64,000 nucleotides of DNA from Maritalea sp051251695 (lineage in GTDB: Bacteria > Pseudomonadota > Alphaproteobacteria > Rhizobiales > Devosiaceae): contig NZ_JBPOEU010000017.1 in NCBI RefSeq assembly GCF_051251695.1, forward strand, positions 1 through 64,000, given 5' to 3'. This document shows, piece by piece, positions 42,575 to 49,478 of this stretch (position 1 is the stretch's first letter; every line of letters starts with the position of its first letter). The position numbers were made by a program, and so were the translations under genes. The notes under the pieces are model-generated. The model was not told the DNA's origin, did not search any database, and saw nothing but the letters and a program-made list of their open reading frames with translations.

Positions 42575-43183
42575 ATGGACAAGTTTACCAATTTGACAGG
42601 TGTTGCCGCACCATTGCCGTTGATCAATATCGATACGGATATGATCATTCCAAAGCAGTATCTAAAAACCATCAAACGCACGGGCTTGGGTAAAGCGTTG
42701 TTTGCGGAAATGCGTTTTGAAGAAGATGGTGTGACCGAGAAGCCAGAATTTGTGCTCAATAAGGACGCGTATCGTAACGCGTCTATCATTGTTGCAGGTG
42801 ACAATTTTGGCTGCGGTTCCAGTCGGGAACATGCGCCATGGGCGCTTAAAGATTTTGGCATTCGCTGTGTGATTTCCACTAGCTTTGCGGACATCTTTTA
42901 CAATAACTGCTTTAAAAACGGTATTTTGCCCGTTGTGGTCACCGAAGAACAATTGGCAGCGTTGCTTGATGATGCTGATCGTGGTTCTAACGCGACCATC
43001 ACAGTTGATTTGGAAGGCCAAACCATTTCCGGCCCGGACGGGGGCACAATTAGCTTTGATATTGACCCGTCGCGCAAAACTGCGCTGCTTGAAGGTTTGG
43101 ACGATGTGGGGATCACTATGGCAAAGGGTGATGCGATTGCAGGCTTTGAAGATAAAGTTGGTACTGAGCGACCCTGGATTTAG
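42575..43183 (+). CDS. leuD: 3-isopropylmalate dehydratase small subunit
   Basis: A 202-residue swivelling domain partner of LeuC. The motifs PLINIDTDMIIPKQYLK and GDNFGCGSSREHAPWAL with the substrate-binding loop are present. The ATG at 42575 has AAGGAT eight bases upstream; the open frame further 5' is not coding. A rho-independent terminator follows at 43214. leuC is 9 kb away, so the subunits are not co-transcribed. Confidence 0.95.
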   Translation: MDKFTNLTGVAAPLPLINIDTDMIIPKQYLKTIKRTGLGKALFAEMRFEEDGVTEKPEFVLNKDAYRNASIIVAGDNFGCGSSREHAPWALKDFGIRCVISTSFADIFYNNCFKNGILPVVVTEEQLAALLDDADRGSNATITVDLEGQTISGPDGGTISFDIDPSRKTALLEGLDDVGITMAKGDAIAGFEDKVGTERPWI

Positions 43184-43213
43184 TATCTGGTTTTGTCTAA
43201 ATCGATGAATTCG

Positions 43214-43240
43214 AAGGCGGCGCATTGCGTCGCCTTTTTT
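43214..43240 (+). terminator. Rho-independent terminator of leuD
   Basis: AAGGCGGCG (43214-43222), a five-base loop, and CGTCGCCTT (43228-43236) form a stem with one mismatch, followed by TTTT. Confidence 0.8.
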
Positions 43241-43294
43241 GTTTTGGAGCATATGCGTTCAGTTCAGAAGTTGAGCGCAATTTTGGAGGATAAA

Positions 43295-43684
43295 ATGGCT
43301 GTTGTGAAAATTTCTACTGGTTCGCCATTTGAAAAAGCGGCGGGCTATTCTCGTGCGATAAGAGATGGCGACTGGGTGCATGTTGCGGGTACAACAGGCT
43401 ATGATTACGCGACAATGGTGATGCCTGACAGTGTGGCGGAACAGGCCGAAAATTGTTTTACGACAATTGCAGCGGCACTTGAGGAAGCAGGATCTTCGCT
43501 TAAAGACGTCGTGCGGGCACGCTATTACATTACAGACCCAAGTTTTGCTGAAGCGGTGTTTGGTGTGACCGGTAAATATTTTGGCGATGTTCGCCCTGCC
43601 GCCACTATGGTGGTTTCAGGCTTAATCAAACCCGAGATGAAAATTGAAATTGAAGTAACCGCCCGAATTGGGGCTGGTGACTAG
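43295..43684 (+). CDS. RidA/YjgF-family protein
   Basis: A 129-residue RidA-like protein; the RidA family hydrolyses reactive imines and enamines produced by PLP enzymes. Signs: YSRAIRDGDWVHVAGTTGY near the N-terminus, NCFTTIAAALEEAGSSLKDVVRARYYI, and a C-terminal KIEIEVTARIG. The catalytic Arg region (VRARYYITD) is present. The ATG at 43295 follows GGAGGATAAA; the longer frame to 43193 crosses the leuD terminator and is rejected. Imine clearance near branched-chain synthesis genes would be sensible but the link is inferred. Confidence 0.85.
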   Translation: MAVVKISTGSPFEKAAGYSRAIRDGDWVHVAGTTGYDYATMVMPDSVAEQAENCFTTIAAALEEAGSSLKDVVRARYYITDPSFAEAVFGVTGKYFGDVRPAATMVVSGLIKPEMKIEIEVTARIGAGD

Positions 43685-43769
43685 CCCGCAACTCAGGTGA
43701 GGCGAATTGTCGTTTGTTTGAATTCTCGAATTAATATACGATGGCGTATGTTTTGACGAGGATTTGGAA

Positions 43770-44201
43770 ATGTTGTTCATTTTTGCGGCGATTGTCGATC
43801 TAATTTTATTTATCTTGCATGTGGCTGCGATTTTCATCGGCGCGCCAGCCTATCTGTTCTTGCGTGCTGGAAAACGGATGGCTAAGGCGGACCAAGATGG
43901 CGAACGTTGGCCGGCCGTGCTTACGGGGTTCGTTTCCACGGTGTTTTTATTGTGGGCGTTGATTTGCTTTTGGGCGAGCACGCAAAATGCGTTTGCAGAT
44001 TGGGCCCGATATTTGGTTGTTGCCATTGGGTTGGTGTTCATTTTGCGCGGCGGCGCTATCGCATTCCAATTTATGGGTGTGACGACGTTTTCGGATGGTG
44101 AAAAGCCCCAGCCAAGAGATTTTATCTTTTCAGCCTGTGCAATCTGCATCGGCTTGCTGCATTTAGGTGCCGTGTTCGCCCAAGGTTTGGCTAGAATTTA
44201 G
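43770..44201 (+). CDS. Small integral membrane protein of unknown function
   Basis: A 143-residue protein with four predicted helices (about 3-28, 52-70, 77-98, 115-138) and a short basic loop RAGKRMAKADQDGERWP after the first. No family recognised. GAGGA precedes the ATG at 43770; the TTG at 43764 is less likely. It stands alone between a RidA gene and leuB. Confidence 0.55.
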   Translation: MLFIFAAIVDLILFILHVAAIFIGAPAYLFLRAGKRMAKADQDGERWPAVLTGFVSTVFLLWALICFWASTQNAFADWARYLVVAIGLVFILRGGAIAFQFMGVTTFSDGEKPQPRDFIFSACAICIGLLHLGAVFAQGLARI

Positions 44202-44284
44202 ACGGTTTTGACGTGCAAAGCCTTGTCAGGCGCAAGTACTAAGCGTAGCAAAGCCCCAAATTCGTAAATTTAGGACAGCAGATC

Positions 44285-45382
44285 ATGGCAAAGCAAAATC
44301 TATTATTGTTGCCCGGCGACGGGATTGGCACTGAAATTATGGTTGAGGTGGAAAAGCTAATTGCCCACCTTAATTCAACTGGCCAAACAGACTTTGACTA
44401 TGATTCTGGCCTAGTTGGTGGCTGCGCGTATGACGCACATGGGGCAGCAATTTCGGATGCAGACATGGAAAAAGCGCTAGCGGCAGATGCGGTGATCTTT
44501 GGTGCTGTTGGCGGACCGAAATGGGATGATGTTCCTTACGAAGCGCGGCCAGAGGCTGGACTTCTTCGCTTGCGTAAAGATTTGGGTCTTTTTGCAAACC
44601 TGCGCCCGGCGATTTGTTATCCGGCTTTGGCTGATGCGTCTTCTTTGAAAAAAGAGATTGTAGAAGGTTTGGATATTTTGATCGTGCGGGAATTAACCGG
44701 TGGGGTTTATTTCGGCGAGCCGAAGGAAATCATTGATCTAGGTGATGGGCAAAAGCGGGCGATTGATACGCAAGTCTATGACACTTACGAAATTGACCGG
44801 ATTGCGCGGGTTGCCTTTGAACTGGCACGGACGCGGGACAATCGTGTGTCGTCAGCTGAAAAACGCAACGTGATGAAGTCTGGCGTATTGTGGCATGAAG
44901 TTGTGACACAAATTCATGCCGCTGATTATGCTGATGTTAAATTGGATCATATTTTAGCGGACAATTGCGCGATGCAATTGGTGCGCAATCCCAACCAGTT
45001 TGATGTGATTGTAACGGACAATTTGTTTGGTGATATTTTGTCTGATGCAGCTGCGATGCTAACGGGTTCTCTGGGCATGTTGCCCTCTGCTTCACTTGGG
45101 GCGCAAGACGCAACAACGGGCAAGCGCAAAGCGATGTATGAACCTGTACACGGTTCTGCGCCTGATATTGCTGGCCAAGGCATGGCGAACCCGATTGCGA
45201 TGATTGCAAGCTTTGCGATGGCGTTGCGCTATTCATTTGAAATGATTGAGTTGGCCGATAAAGTCGAGGCTGCGATCGCCGCTGTGTTGGATGACGGCTT
45301 GCGCACTGGAGACATTATGCAGGCGGGCGGGAAGAAAGTTACCACTGCTGAAATGGGTGATGCGATTATCGCTAAACTTTAA
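44285..45382 (+). CDS. leuB: 3-isopropylmalate dehydrogenase
   Basis: A 365-residue NAD-dependent oxidative decarboxylase giving 2-oxoisocaproate. LLPGDGIGTEIM, the LLRLRKDLGLFANLRPA substrate block, TDNLFGDILSDAAAML (metal Asp) and the nucleotide site EPVHGSAPDIAGQGMANPIAM are all present. The terminator at 45404 follows the stop codon by about 20 bases, separating it from asd. Confidence 0.96.
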   Translation: MAKQNLLLLPGDGIGTEIMVEVEKLIAHLNSTGQTDFDYDSGLVGGCAYDAHGAAISDADMEKALAADAVIFGAVGGPKWDDVPYEARPEAGLLRLRKDLGLFANLRPAICYPALADASSLKKEIVEGLDILIVRELTGGVYFGEPKEIIDLGDGQKRAIDTQVYDTYEIDRIARVAFELARTRDNRVSSAEKRNVMKSGVLWHEVVTQIHAADYADVKLDHILADNCAMQLVRNPNQFDVIVTDNLFGDILSDAAAMLTGSLGMLPSASLGAQDATTGKRKAMYEPVHGSAPDIAGQGMANPIAMIASFAMALRYSFEMIELADKVEAAIAAVLDDGLRTGDIMQAGGKKVTTAEMGDAIIAKL

Positions 45383-45403
45383 AATATGCTGATTGAATTG
45401 ATG

Positions 45404-45432
45404 AAATGGGGTCGGAAATCGGCCCCATTTTT
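45404..45432 (+). terminator. Rho-independent terminator of leuB
   Basis: AAATGGGG (45404-45411) pairs with CCCCATTT (45423-45430), followed by TT and then GTTT. Its position fixes the end of the leuB transcript. Confidence 0.75.
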
Positions 45433-45472
45433 GTTTGGGTAAAGCAACACGGAACTGTTCTTGGCCAATGTG

Positions 45473-45501
45473 TTATTGACTCTTAAAGTTTTGCCTATAG
45501 A
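45473..45501 (+). promoter_or_regulatory. Candidate asd leader promoter
   Basis: TATAGA (45496-45501) is a good -10 element; 17 bases upstream is TTATTG (45473-45478), overlapping TTGACT (45476-45481) which has a better sequence but only 14 bases of spacing. The transcript would start near 45508, giving a leader of about 250 bases before asd. Confidence 0.35.
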
Positions 45502-45540
45502 AATGGCAAAGTTATTTTTTGAACAATGTGTGAGCATTTG

Positions 45541-45663
45541 ATGCGCTTAGTTGTGAAAACTGCGATGAAGATGAAAACCATGCCAACTTTTCGTGGCGTG
45601 GCCAAAGCATTTGATGCACCAACACTTGGAACAACAAAAAAGACCACCACCAAAACCGTTTAA
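45541..45663 (+). CDS. 40-residue Thr/Lys/Met-rich leader peptide upstream of asd
   Basis: A 40-codon frame starting at ATG 45541 with a weak GTGAG seven bases upstream. Of 40 residues, 10 are Thr, 7 Lys and 4 Met; the last ten residues are TTKKTTTKTV. Thr, Lys and Met are the end products of the aspartate pathway whose branch-point enzyme, Asd, is encoded 95 bases downstream. The enrichment and the following structured RNA point to attenuation-type control, in which ribosome pausing on these codons would alter RNA folding. No homologue is recognised and translation has not been shown; a small basic protein is the alternative. Confidence 0.5.
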   Translation: MRLVVKTAMKMKTMPTFRGVAKAFDAPTLGTTKKTTTKTV

Positions 45664-45743
45664 CCGTCTTCCCTGGGCTTTCCCCCGACAGGGTGGAGGG
45701 TCAAAGCGACGGCCGCAACCTTGGTTGCGCGGGGGGTGAAGAC
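45664..45743 (+). ncRNA. Structured asd leader RNA (candidate cis-regulatory element)
   Basis: Pairings visible by eye: GTCTTC (45666-45671) with GAAGAC (45738-45743), which ends just before the asd ribosome site AAGGATC; CCCCCG (45682-45687) with CGGGGG (45730-45735); CCCTG (45671-45675) with CAGGG (45689-45693); and the hairpin CGCAACC-TT-GGTTGCG. In addition the Thr-codon stretch GACCACCACC at the end of the leader peptide can pair with GGTGGAGGGTC (45692-45702), which would compete with CCCTG-CAGGG. It does not match a riboswitch class known to me. Confidence 0.4.
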
Positions 45744-45758
45744 AAGGATCAAACGATT

Positions 45759-46796
45759 ATGGGTTATAGGGTAGCGGTTGTCGGCGCGACAGGTAATGTC
45801 GGTCGCGAAATGCTTTCAATTTTGGCTGAACGCGGTTTCCCCGCAGATGAAGTGATTGCGATTGCTTCATCCCGTTCTGTAGGGCGCGAAGTGACATTTG
45901 GCGATAAAACGCTCAAATGCAAAGATTTGCAGCATTTTGATTTCACCGGCGTTGATTTTGCGTTCATGTCCGCAGGCGGCTCCATTTCGGAAAAATGGGC
46001 ACCAAAAATTGGCGCGCAGGGCTGTATCGTCATCGATAATTCCTCCGCATGGCGCTACCATCAGGATGTGCCACTGATTGTGCCAGAAGTGAACGGCGAC
46101 GTGCTCAACACTTATATGGCCAAAAACGATCGCATGAACATTATTGCCAACCCAAACTGTTCAACTGCTCAATTGGTTGTGGCGCTTAAGCCTTTGCATG
46201 ATTTTGCAAAAATCAAGCGGATTGTTGTGTCGACTTATCAGTCTGTTTCAGGCTCTGGCAAAGAAGCCTCAGAGGAGTTGTGGAATCAAACTAAAGGTGT
46301 GTTCGTCACAGACTTACCAACACCTTCTGTTTTCACAAAACAAATCGCGTTTAATGTGATCCCACACATCGATGTCTTCATGGAAGATGGTTACACCAAG
46401 GAAGAGTGGAAGGTTTTGGCTGAAACTAAAAAAATGCTCGACCCGAAAATCAAAGTGACGTGTACCGCCGTGCGTGTGCCCGTATTTGTTAGCCATTCGG
46501 AAGCCGTGAATATCGAATTTGAAAACGAGATCACTGCGGATGAAGCGCGAAATATTTTGCGCGAAGCACCCGGTGTTGCTGTCATTGATAGCCGCGAAGA
46601 TGGGGGATATATCACCCCGGTTGAAGCTGCTGGTGAAGACGCGACATATGTGAGCCGAATTCGCGAAGATGCAACGGTTGAAAACGGTTTGAATATCTGG
46701 GTTGTTTCAGACAATCTGCGTAAGGGCGCGGCGCTGAATACCATTCAGATCGCTGAGAGCATCATCGAACGTGGATTGATGACGAAGGCTGCTTAA
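45759..46796 (+). CDS. asd: Aspartate-semialdehyde dehydrogenase
   Basis: A 345-residue NADP-dependent enzyme reducing aspartyl phosphate to aspartate semialdehyde for Lys/diaminopimelate, Thr and Met. The GATGNVGREML nucleotide motif opens the protein; the catalytic cysteine is in ANPNCSTAQLVVALKPLH; the GSGKEASEEL and VPVFVSHSEAVNIEFE segments follow. The ATG at 45759 is preceded by AAGGATC; the frame to 45693 overlaps the structured leader. The leader suggests amino-acid feedback on expression. A YciI-like gene starts at the base after the stop. Confidence 0.95.
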   Translation: MGYRVAVVGATGNVGREMLSILAERGFPADEVIAIASSRSVGREVTFGDKTLKCKDLQHFDFTGVDFAFMSAGGSISEKWAPKIGAQGCIVIDNSSAWRYHQDVPLIVPEVNGDVLNTYMAKNDRMNIIANPNCSTAQLVVALKPLHDFAKIKRIVVSTYQSVSGSGKEASEELWNQTKGVFVTDLPTPSVFTKQIAFNVIPHIDVFMEDGYTKEEWKVLAETKKMLDPKIKVTCTAVRVPVFVSHSEAVNIEFENEITADEARNILREAPGVAVIDSREDGGYITPVEAAGEDATYVSRIREDATVENGLNIWVVSDNLRKGAALNTIQIAESIIERGLMTKAA

Positions 46797-47093
46797 ATGG
46801 GTGTTTGGATCGCCATTTTTGAAGACAAGCCAAATACGCAGCATTTGTTCGATGAGAACAAAGCTGCGCATTTGGTTTATTTGGCGGCGCACAAGTCTTA
46901 TGTGAAATTTGCGGCTGGTCTTTGTAAGAACCAAGGCGATCCGTCTTACGGTGGCATGTGGATTATTGAAGCGGATAGCCGCAACGCGGCGGCTAAAATT
47001 TGCGAAAATGATCCGTTTTTCACGTCGGGCCGCCGAAACGGCTACCGTTTGGCTGCGGCGCACATCGCACCAGGTTTTGAGGACGCAATTTGA
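46797..47093 (+). CDS. YciI-like (YCII-domain) protein
   Basis: A 98-residue YCII-domain protein beginning GVWIAIFEDKP, with AAHLVYLAAHKSYVKFAAG and ENDPFFTSGRRNGYRL. It differs from the other YciI copy at 14027. The ATG follows the asd stop with no gap, and its end overlaps the acetyltransferase start by four bases, so the three genes are probably co-transcribed. Activity unknown. Confidence 0.7.
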   Translation: MGVWIAIFEDKPNTQHLFDENKAAHLVYLAAHKSYVKFAAGLCKNQGDPSYGGMWIIEADSRNAAAKICENDPFFTSGRRNGYRLAAAHIAPGFEDAI

Positions 47094-47533
47094 CCATCGA
47101 ATTGCGTGCGGCCGATGCTCGCGACATTGATGAGATCGCAGCATTGTTTTTGCGGTCCCGTCAGGTTGTGTTGCCGTTTTTGCCTATCCTTCATTCCGCA
47201 CAGCAAGATCGTGCGCACATGCGTGATATGTTGGAACGCGGCATTATCAATGTTGCAACGCTTGATCAAAAAATTGTTGGGTTTCTTGTCGACCTTGATG
47301 GTTGGATCGCACATCTTTACCTGGATCCGGATTTTTTGCGTCAGGGAATCGGCGAAATGCTATTGGCCGAGGTCAAGCGGCGACGCAAGACATTGGAGTT
47401 ATGGTGCTTCCAACAAAACTGGGCCGCCCGCTCTTTTTATGAAAAGAACGGTTTTATCTGCGTTCGCGAAACCGATGGGGACAATGAAGAAAAGCTCCCT
47501 GATCGGCTTTATCGTTGGCAGAAGGAAACTTAA
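47090..47533 (+). CDS. GNAT-family N-acetyltransferase
   Basis: A 147-residue acetyltransferase. The acetyl-CoA-binding A motif is the segment DPDFLRQGIGEMLLAEVKRR; the C-terminal LWCFQQNWAARSFYEKNGF is the typical B motif. The start is a TTG at 47090 that overlaps the upstream YCII stop (TTGA). Substrate unknown: small molecule or protein N-terminus. It is convergent with, and overlaps, the carbonic anhydrase gene by four bases. Confidence 0.85.
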   Translation: MTIELRAADARDIDEIAALFLRSRQVVLPFLPILHSAQQDRAHMRDMLERGIINVATLDQKIVGFLVDLDGWIAHLYLDPDFLRQGIGEMLLAEVKRRRKTLELWCFQQNWAARSFYEKNGFICVRETDGDNEEKLPDRLYRWQKET

Positions 47534-48177
47534 TTTGTTTCAGGGCGCGTGAAGTCGCCTGTTTCCCCGTCCATCACCCAAAGCTCTGCACTGGAAATAT
47601 CAAACCAAGCGCCGTGAAGATTGAGTTTTCCTTCTTCAGCAAGAGCGCTGATATAAGGAAATGTGCGCAGGCTTTTGATCGATTGGCGTACACCCACCCG
47701 TTCAAGCGCGGTCTGGCGTTCACCTTCGGTCATGATGCCGGCGGCAGCAACTTGCTCAGCCACAGGGCCGAGTTGGCTCATCCATTTGCCGATAAAGTCA
47801 CCTTCATCAAGTTTATTGCCATCTGCAGCAGAAAGTGCGGCTTGAATGCCCCCGCATCTGCCATGGCCCATGACCACGATGTTGGATACGCCAAGGCCTT
47901 TTACCGCAAACTCAATGGCGGCAGAGGTGGAGTGATGACGTCCATCAGGCGCATATTGGGGCACCAAATTGGCCACATTGCGCACCACGAATAGCTCTCC
48001 GGGATTTGCGCTGAAAATCATTTCAGGCGCAGCGCGGCTATCGCAACAGGCAATAATCATGGTTGAAGGGTGTTGACCTTTGTCGGCCAAGTCGCGGATA
48101 TTTTCACGTTCGTTTTGGAAACGGCCATCTATAAATTCGCGATAGCCATTGAGCAATTTTGTCGGAAAGCTTTTCAT
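47530..48177 (-). CDS. Beta-class carbonic anhydrase
   Basis: A 215-residue zinc enzyme interconverting CO2 and bicarbonate. The zinc ligands and catalytic dyad are in IIACCDSRAAPEM and VVMGHGRCGGIQAA; FVVRNVANLVP is also family-typical. It probably supplies bicarbonate for carboxylations. It is convergent with the acetyltransferase gene. Length matches the CynT/Can group. Confidence 0.93.
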   Translation of the reverse strand: MKSFPTKLLNGYREFIDGRFQNERENIRDLADKGQHPSTMIIACCDSRAAPEMIFSANPGELFVVRNVANLVPQYAPDGRHHSTSAAIEFAVKGLGVSNIVVMGHGRCGGIQAALSAADGNKLDEGDFIGKWMSQLGPVAEQVAAAGIMTEGERQTALERVGVRQSIKSLRTFPYISALAEEGKLNLHGAWFDISSAELWVMDGETGDFTRPETN

Positions 48178-48304
48178 AGCTTTTCGAATACATGCAAATG
48201 TAGCTTTTTACAATGTGCGAAATGATCGACCTGCCATGCAAATTTGTAATGGCTCACGAAATATGCCATTGGCAGGCAATGGAATTTGTTCAAGGAACAG
48301 GCAA

Positions 48305-48511
48305 GTGAAGATTTATCGTTTCATTACCAACAATGACGACGCCCAATTTTGTAAACGCGTTGCCAAGGCGTTAACTGAGGGTTGGGAATTGTATGGTGAA
48401 CCAAAATACACGTTTGACGCCGCACAAAATGTGATGCGTTGCGGTCAAGCTGTGACAAAAGAGGTTGCTGATCAGCCATTTGATATGGACAAAGCCTTGA
48501 CAGATTATTGA
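48305..48511 (+). CDS. DUF1737 family small protein
   Basis: A 68-residue protein starting KIYRFITNNDDAQFCKRVAKALTE and continuing GWELYGEPKYTFD, the pattern of DUF1737, a small alpha/beta protein of unknown function. The GTG at 48305 follows AAGGAACAGG; the longer frame from 48149 is rejected because it begins inside the carbonic anhydrase gene. Confidence 0.75.
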   Translation: MKIYRFITNNDDAQFCKRVAKALTEGWELYGEPKYTFDAAQNVMRCGQAVTKEVADQPFDMDKALTDY

Positions 48512-48596
48512 GTGTTGGGGCAACTGGCATAGAGTTAACTTTTGTTTACCCATAGGTAAGCTAAGGTCGCTCAACTTTAGAACTAGGCCGTATTCT

Positions 48597-48625
48597 TTGA
48601 CGAATCTCAAATTGAACGGTACATA
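48597..48625 (+). promoter_or_regulatory. Probable sdhC promoter
   Basis: TTGACG (48597-48602), a 17-base spacer and TACATA (48620-48625) make a good sigma-70 promoter about 70 bases ahead of sdhC. About 40 bases upstream of the -35 lies the inverted repeat TTACC-CATA-GGTAA (48546-48559), a possible operator. Confidence 0.55.
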
Positions 48626-48697
48626 TTTCACGCCTGAATGTGCGCTAAAGAACGCATTTGCGGGTGCAACGCAAAAAGATTAAGAGGCCCTGTCGCA

Positions 48698-49072
48698 ATG
48701 GCTGAACCAAATCGCCCTCTCTCTCCGCACCTAATGATCTATAAATATGAGATCACCATGGTGATGTCGATTGTCCATCGAATTACTGGCACTGCGCTTT
48801 ATTTTGGCACGGCGTTGGTTGCGTGGTGGTTTGCGGCCGCCGCTATTGGTGATGGCGCCTTTGATTTGGCGCAGAGCTTTTTCAATCACTGGTTTGGGCG
48901 CTTCATTTTGCTTGGTTACACATGGTCTTTGTTTCACCATATGTTGGGTGGCTTGCGCCATTTTGTCTGGGACATGGGCAAGGGCTATGGTGAAGAGCGC
49001 TATTTGATGGGCTGGCTGACGCTTGGCGGTTCAGTTTTGCTGACGGCCATTGTTTGGCTTTTTCTAATATAG
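48698..49072 (+). CDS. sdhC: Succinate dehydrogenase cytochrome b556 subunit
   Basis: A 124-residue membrane anchor of complex II with three helices. NRPLSPHLMIYKYEITMVMS then IVHRITGTAL is the SdhC signature (quinone-site Ser/Arg); the His in SLFHHMLGGLRHFVWD is the likely haem ligand. The ATG at 48698 has AGAGG upstream. First gene of the sdh operon, with sdhD after 19 bases. Confidence 0.94.
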   Translation: MAEPNRPLSPHLMIYKYEITMVMSIVHRITGTALYFGTALVAWWFAAAAIGDGAFDLAQSFFNHWFGRFILLGYTWSLFHHMLGGLRHFVWDMGKGYGEERYLMGWLTLGGSVLLTAIVWLFLI

Positions 49073-49091
49073 AACCTTTGGGGGTCTCAAT

Positions 49092-49472
49092 ATGAGTTTT
49101 CGTACGCCGCTAAGTCGGGTAACGGGCCTTGGTTCTGCCAAGGAAGGCACCCAGCATTTTTGGGTTCAACGTATGAGCGCGGTGGCCAATGTGCCGCTTA
49201 TGCTTTTTTTCGTTTGGTTAGTTATCAGCTTGATTGGTGCTGATCGGGCAGAAATGCTTGCGATATTTTCCAATCCTTTTATTGCTGCTGCCACGATTTT
49301 GATGATCGTGAGTGCAACCGTTCATATGCGGTTGGGGCTACAAGTGGTGATTGAGGATTATGTACAAGATCACAGCATCAAACTGTTGTTGGTTCTTTTA
49401 AACTATTTCTTTTCATATGGCGTTGCTGCTGTTGCAGTTGTTTCGCTTCTTAAACTCAGTTTCGGGAGCTAA
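49092..49472 (+). CDS. sdhD: Succinate dehydrogenase hydrophobic anchor subunit
   Basis: A 126-residue protein with three helices; FRTPLSRVTGLGSAKEGTQH is the alphaproteobacterial SdhD opening and SATVHMRLGLQVVIEDYV holds the second haem histidine and quinone-site residues. A GGGGG site precedes the ATG. sdhA begins six bases after its stop. Confidence 0.94.
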   Translation: MSFRTPLSRVTGLGSAKEGTQHFWVQRMSAVANVPLMLFFVWLVISLIGADRAEMLAIFSNPFIAAATILMIVSATVHMRLGLQVVIEDYVQDHSIKLLLVLLNYFFSYGVAAVAVVSLLKLSFGS

Positions 49473-49478
49473 GAGCTG

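Noticed and set aside
45664..45743. Known lysine or SAM riboswitch upstream of asd
   Set aside because: The visible arms and conserved bases do not match the lysine or SAM classes I know, and the element is short.
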